Shown: in pieces, positions 61,418-64,000 of the stretch
Layout of the letters: each line of letters starts with the position of its first letter
Position numbering within the stretch: the stretch's first letter is position 1
NCBI GenBank assembly: GCA_947164965.1
Contig: CAMUYR010000001.1
Span: 62,001-126,000 of the forward strand
DNA length: 64,000 nucleotides
From: an uncultured Prevotella sp.
GTDB lineage: Bacteria > Bacteroidota > Bacteroidia > Bacteroidales > Bacteroidaceae
Reading direction: 5' to 3'
Position numbers and translations under genes: made by a program
Notes under the pieces: model-generated
Told to the model about the DNA's origin: nothing
The model's database searches: none
The model's input: the letters and a program-made list of their open reading frames with translations, nothing else

Positions 61418-63774
61418 AAAATCTTTTTGTTGTTGATGATGTAGAGTCCTTTAGCAGGCTGGCCAGTGACGCGACGACCTTGCAAATCGTAAATCTGGTT
61501 ATTGCCGGACGGCTCACGATGGATCGTGCTGATGCCGGTTACTCCCGAAGGTGTCACGGTGGTGCCCTGCTTGACTGTGACATCGAGCAGGGTTGTGCCC
61601 TGAACGAACTTGTTATACGATGTTCCGATGAGGATGCGTATGTCATTCAGGTTCTCGGATGTGCCAAAGATACCATCCAGTTCGCTGGCGTCCAACTCCA
61701 TGGTCTGTCCAGGAGGAATGGTATCGTAATTCGAACCCGAAATTCTGCCTGATTCGCCTACCATCGTTGACTGCAAGGAGATGGAGTATGGCTTCTTCCA
61801 CGTGCGTGTGTCATCGTTCTTGATGTATATCAGCGCATCGAGGTCGAAACGATCACGATATTCAATTTTATAGTCAACCACCTTCAGGTCGAAGAGATGG
61901 GGATCGTTCTCGATATTGACGACCGTCTTGTCCAAGATTACCTTGTCCGACAATCCCAGAAGGAATATTTCCATATCTCCCTTGAAGGGTACCACCATGG
62001 GATAACGCAGGGTGACGCGCTCACCCTTTTCAAGTTGCGTGGGGCGCATCATTTCACTCTTATCCACTGCAGGTACGAAGGTTGTGCCCATCGTTTTGCC
62101 TACGTTCAGCTGAGTGACTGTGCTGACCTCCTTGTCGCCCTGGTTCTCGACCACCAGTATCAGCGTGTTCTCCTCTAACGGGGTGGCAGGCGATTTCTCG
62201 AAATAGGCATTGATGATTTTCATCACCATGTTGGGATGAATGGTAACCTGCCCATCCTTCACATCCACCGTAAAGCACTCGCCGGGAGCGCCAAAGAACT
62301 CCCATGCCGCAGTGGGCTCTTGGGCATCCTTGGCTATCGGGTAGAGGGTGTAGGAGCCGTCGGTCAGCGTCAGTTTTCTTTTCGGAAAAACAAATTCTGC
62401 CAATTGGGCGTTAACGAAACTGGTTGCCGTGTCGTTCTGCGCTACGAGGGTACAGGAGCCATCAGCATTCTTGATGCCCAGTCCCATATAATATGACGCT
62501 TTCCTCAACTCAAAATCGGTATATGCCGCCACGTACACCAATGCAGTGTCAATGGCAACAGGCTCATTATATATGATTAGTTTCCTGACCACTTCGGGCA
62601 CAACAGTCTCGGTGCCGGTACTTTTCTCAATGCCGACGAGAATCTGCTGGTTGGTGGCAAAGCCGAGATTGGTATTGCCGGCAGACCCCACACTGGTGTT
62701 GTCGTCGGGATTCAGCACGTTGATGGCGAAGTAGCCGTCGTTCTTTCCGGCCCAGCCCCAGTTGACGTGAAACATGTCGTTACCGTCGTAGCCGTCGATG
62801 ACAAATTCATGTCCGCCGCTGCTGCTCTGCCCGGCAAAGACGACAGGACGATTCTGGTTCAACTCATTCCAGATCAGCTGGCTCCATTGTTCGATGGTAT
62901 AATGGGCGCGATCGGCACAGTAGATACCTTGTGAGTAGCCGAAATAGCGTCGAAGGGCATTGGCTATGAACTCGTGCTGCGTACCCGACGCATCGGGGCT
63001 ATAGTCCATCTTGGTAGCCTGCCCGCAGTAACGCATCAACTCGGCAACAGCCATACGCTGTTCCTCCGTACCTGGCTGTTGGGTCGTGTAGTCGGGCAGC
63101 ATCAGGTCCCACTTGAAGGTGGTAGCAGGCAGTTCCGGCAACGTACAAGGTTCCCCTTCCTGATAGTTGAACGTATAGGAAGGAATGGTGGTGGTGGCAT
63201 CCTGGGGCCACTGGTGGTAGTACATCACCTGCGCCATCGCCGTTGCCACACAGCCCGTCGCACAACGTTTGCCCTTCCAGGTATACTTATTACCTTCGTA
63301 GAGGGGAGTCATCAGGTCGTATGGTTCCACCTGATACCAAGTGGTCTTGAGCAAGGGCTGAACAGGTGAAAACGAACTCGTGGCTGTCTGCTGTGGAGCG
63401 GTGTATGTTTTGCTCAGATGGGCTATCTCGTCGGCATAGCCCTGAAGCCACGAACGCATGTTGTCGGGCATGTCGTCGGCATCAATACTTCCCGTCAGGC
63501 TATATCCAAGCACGGGCAGTGTGCGGTCGTCGCCACTGACAATGACAAATCCGCCGCCCTCAGCATTGAAGGCATAGAGCTCTGAGATACCCGTCGCAGC
63601 TTCGCGGAGTTCGACAGCAGCGCTTCTGCGCATTGTCTTCCCGCTGGTCTGGCGCTGTTCGAGGAATGCCTGAGCTTTCGCCTTGGCCTGTTGCTGGGTA
63701 ATGGTCGGTGCTGCCTTTGCCGTTACGGCCATCAGCGCAATGATAGTTAATAATAGCGCTTTTTTCATTATCAT
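61408..63774 (-). CDS. C10-family (streptopain-like) cysteine peptidase with sorting tail, copy 2
   Basis: 788 residues; the start could be the Met at residue 1 or 3. The prodomain matches the neighbour's closely up to about residue 85. The catalytic domain diverges but keeps Cys175 in 'ATGCVATAMAQVMYYHQWP' and His322 in 'GGHEFVIDGYDGNDMFHV', followed by NWGWAGKNDGYF. The C-terminal 400 residues are beta-rich and end IYDLQGRRVTGQPAKGLYII, NNKKIFIK. Both genes share a 24-base leader box before their starts. It is likely a secreted protease. Confidence 0.87.
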   Translation of the reverse strand: MIMKKALLLTIIALMAVTAKAAPTITQQQAKAKAQAFLEQRQTSGKTMRRSAAVELREAATGISELYAFNAEGGGFVIVSGDDRTLPVLGYSLTGSIDADDMPDNMRSWLQGYADEIAHLSKTYTAPQQTATSSFSPVQPLLKTTWYQVEPYDLMTPLYEGNKYTWKGKRCATGCVATAMAQVMYYHQWPQDATTTIPSYTFNYQEGEPCTLPELPATTFKWDLMLPDYTTQQPGTEEQRMAVAELMRYCGQATKMDYSPDASGTQHEFIANALRRYFGYSQGIYCADRAHYTIEQWSQLIWNELNQNRPVVFAGQSSSGGHEFVIDGYDGNDMFHVNWGWAGKNDGYFAINVLNPDDNTSVGSAGNTNLGFATNQQILVGIEKSTGTETVVPEVVRKLIIYNEPVAIDTALVYVAAYTDFELRKASYYMGLGIKNADGSCTLVAQNDTATSFVNAQLAEFVFPKRKLTLTDGSYTLYPIAKDAQEPTAAWEFFGAPGECFTVDVKDGQVTIHPNMVMKIINAYFEKSPATPLEENTLILVVENQGDKEVSTVTQLNVGKTMGTTFVPAVDKSEMMRPTQLEKGERVTLRYPMVVPFKGDMEIFLLGLSDKVILDKTVVNIENDPHLFDLKVVDYKIEYRDRFDLDALIYIKNDDTRTWKKPYSISLQSTMVGESGRISGSNYDTIPPGQTMELDASELDGIFGTSENLNDIRILIGTSYNKFVQGTTLLDVTVKQGTTVTPSGVTGISTIHREPSGNNQIYDLQGRRVTGQPAKGLYIINNKKIFIK

Positions 63775-63788
63775 TTCTGAGTTTAGTT

Positions 63789-63812
63789 TGTTATAGCTTT
63801 TATTATTTTATG
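63789..63812 (-). promoter_or_regulatory. 24-base leader box shared by both C10 genes, copy 2
   Basis: Identical to 61394-61417 and located 15 bases before the start codon at 63774. Here it is fully intergenic. Confidence 0.55.
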
Positions 63813-63815
63813 TCA

Positions 63816-64000
63816 TTATTTGCGGATCAGGGTTGAACCTAACTGTCCGAGTTGGACGGCATAGACGCCGCGTTGCAGGCCGGGGAGCGTGATGGAGCCC
63901 TGCTGCACGGTGGTCCGTTGAAGCACCGTACCTGAGAGGCTGTAGATGGTGACGGGTGTTCCGTCGTCGGCACCGTCGGCATAGAGCACATCACCCACGA
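63816..64000 (-). CDS. C-terminal end of a secreted protein with type IX-like sorting domain
   Basis: The frame is open at the right window edge, so only the last 61 or so residues are present. They read 'PVTIYSLSGTVLQRTTVQQG' and 'GLQRGVYAVQLGQLGSTLIRK', the beta-strand pattern of a type A type IX secretion sorting domain, but of a different subtype from the YDLQGR tails nearby. The function of the full protein cannot be judged. It lies upstream of the C10 gene in the same orientation. Confidence 0.65.
   Translation of the reverse strand, partial: VGDVLYADGADDGTPVTIYSLSGTVLQRTTVQQGSITLPGLQRGVYAVQLGQLGSTLIRK

Noticed and set aside
821..64000. Search for tRNA, rRNA, CRISPR, IS elements and phage genes
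   Set aside because: No cloverleaf-like sequence, spaced identical repeats, transposase or phage motif was seen; all gaps are under 300 bases.

Overview
This window is chromosomal DNA of a Bacteroidota bacterium, most likely Prevotellaceae (inferred). The signs are promoters of the Bacteroidota type (TTTG, 19-20 bases, TAnnTTTG), almost no Shine-Dalgarno sequences, many lipoproteins, and secreted proteins ending in a 'YDLQGRxV...GLYIxNGKKVxIK'-like sorting tail of the type IX secretion kind. There are no rRNA or tRNA genes, IS elements, phage genes or CRISPR arrays, and no gene-free gap exceeds 300 bases.

Region 1 (1-31228) is the striking part. After the end of a phosphate-selective-porin-like gene and a hairpin, one clear promoter (926-956) precedes a closely packed run of plus-strand genes. 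First come six consecutive lipoproteins that I read as MACPF (membrane attack complex/perforin) proteins. Three keep the G-T-H signature and three have lost it. Next come four secreted GLUG-repeat proteins of 598, 927, 1705 and 2984 residues, then a 44-residue peptide, a fimbrillin-like/FISUMP lipoprotein and a multi-pass membrane protein. I propose a surface-exposed multi-subunit pore and adhesin system. Two of the GLUG proteins have heptanucleotide repeats inside their signal peptide codons, which suggests phase variation.

Region 2 (31229-34973) holds an array of 21-bp-spaced operator-like repeats, a good promoter, a translationally coupled pair (a small secreted protein and a Cthe_2159-like beta-helix protein), a terminator, and a secreted YARHG protein.

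Region 3 (34986-49397) is mostly housekeeping and signalling. It contains a helix-hairpin-helix protein, two tandem SNF-type sodium symporters, a VanZ-like protein, a DUF59/MIP18 protein, an LpxH-like phosphatase, a KdgK-like sugar kinase and an HD hydrolase. A signalling set follows: an NMT1-type binding protein, an RsbU/RsbW-type fused phosphatase-kinase, a STAS protein and a RelA/SpoT-domain synthetase. The region ends with a single-chain ABC importer whose binding domain appears to be circularly permuted.

Region 4 (49398-64000) has two AAA_14/DUF4143 ATPases, each with an unusual repeat at its promoter, and a minus-strand series of secreted hydrolases: two nearly identical GH3 lipoproteins in direct repeat, a metallophosphoesterase lipoprotein, an HExxH metallopeptidase-like lipoprotein, two C10 (streptopain-like) cysteine peptidases and the end of another secreted protein. 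Short 7- or 8-bp tandem arrays sit between stop and start codons at many junctions, and a 44-bp palindromic element is embedded in two unrelated genes.

All domain calls were made by reading the sequence and were not tested by database search.
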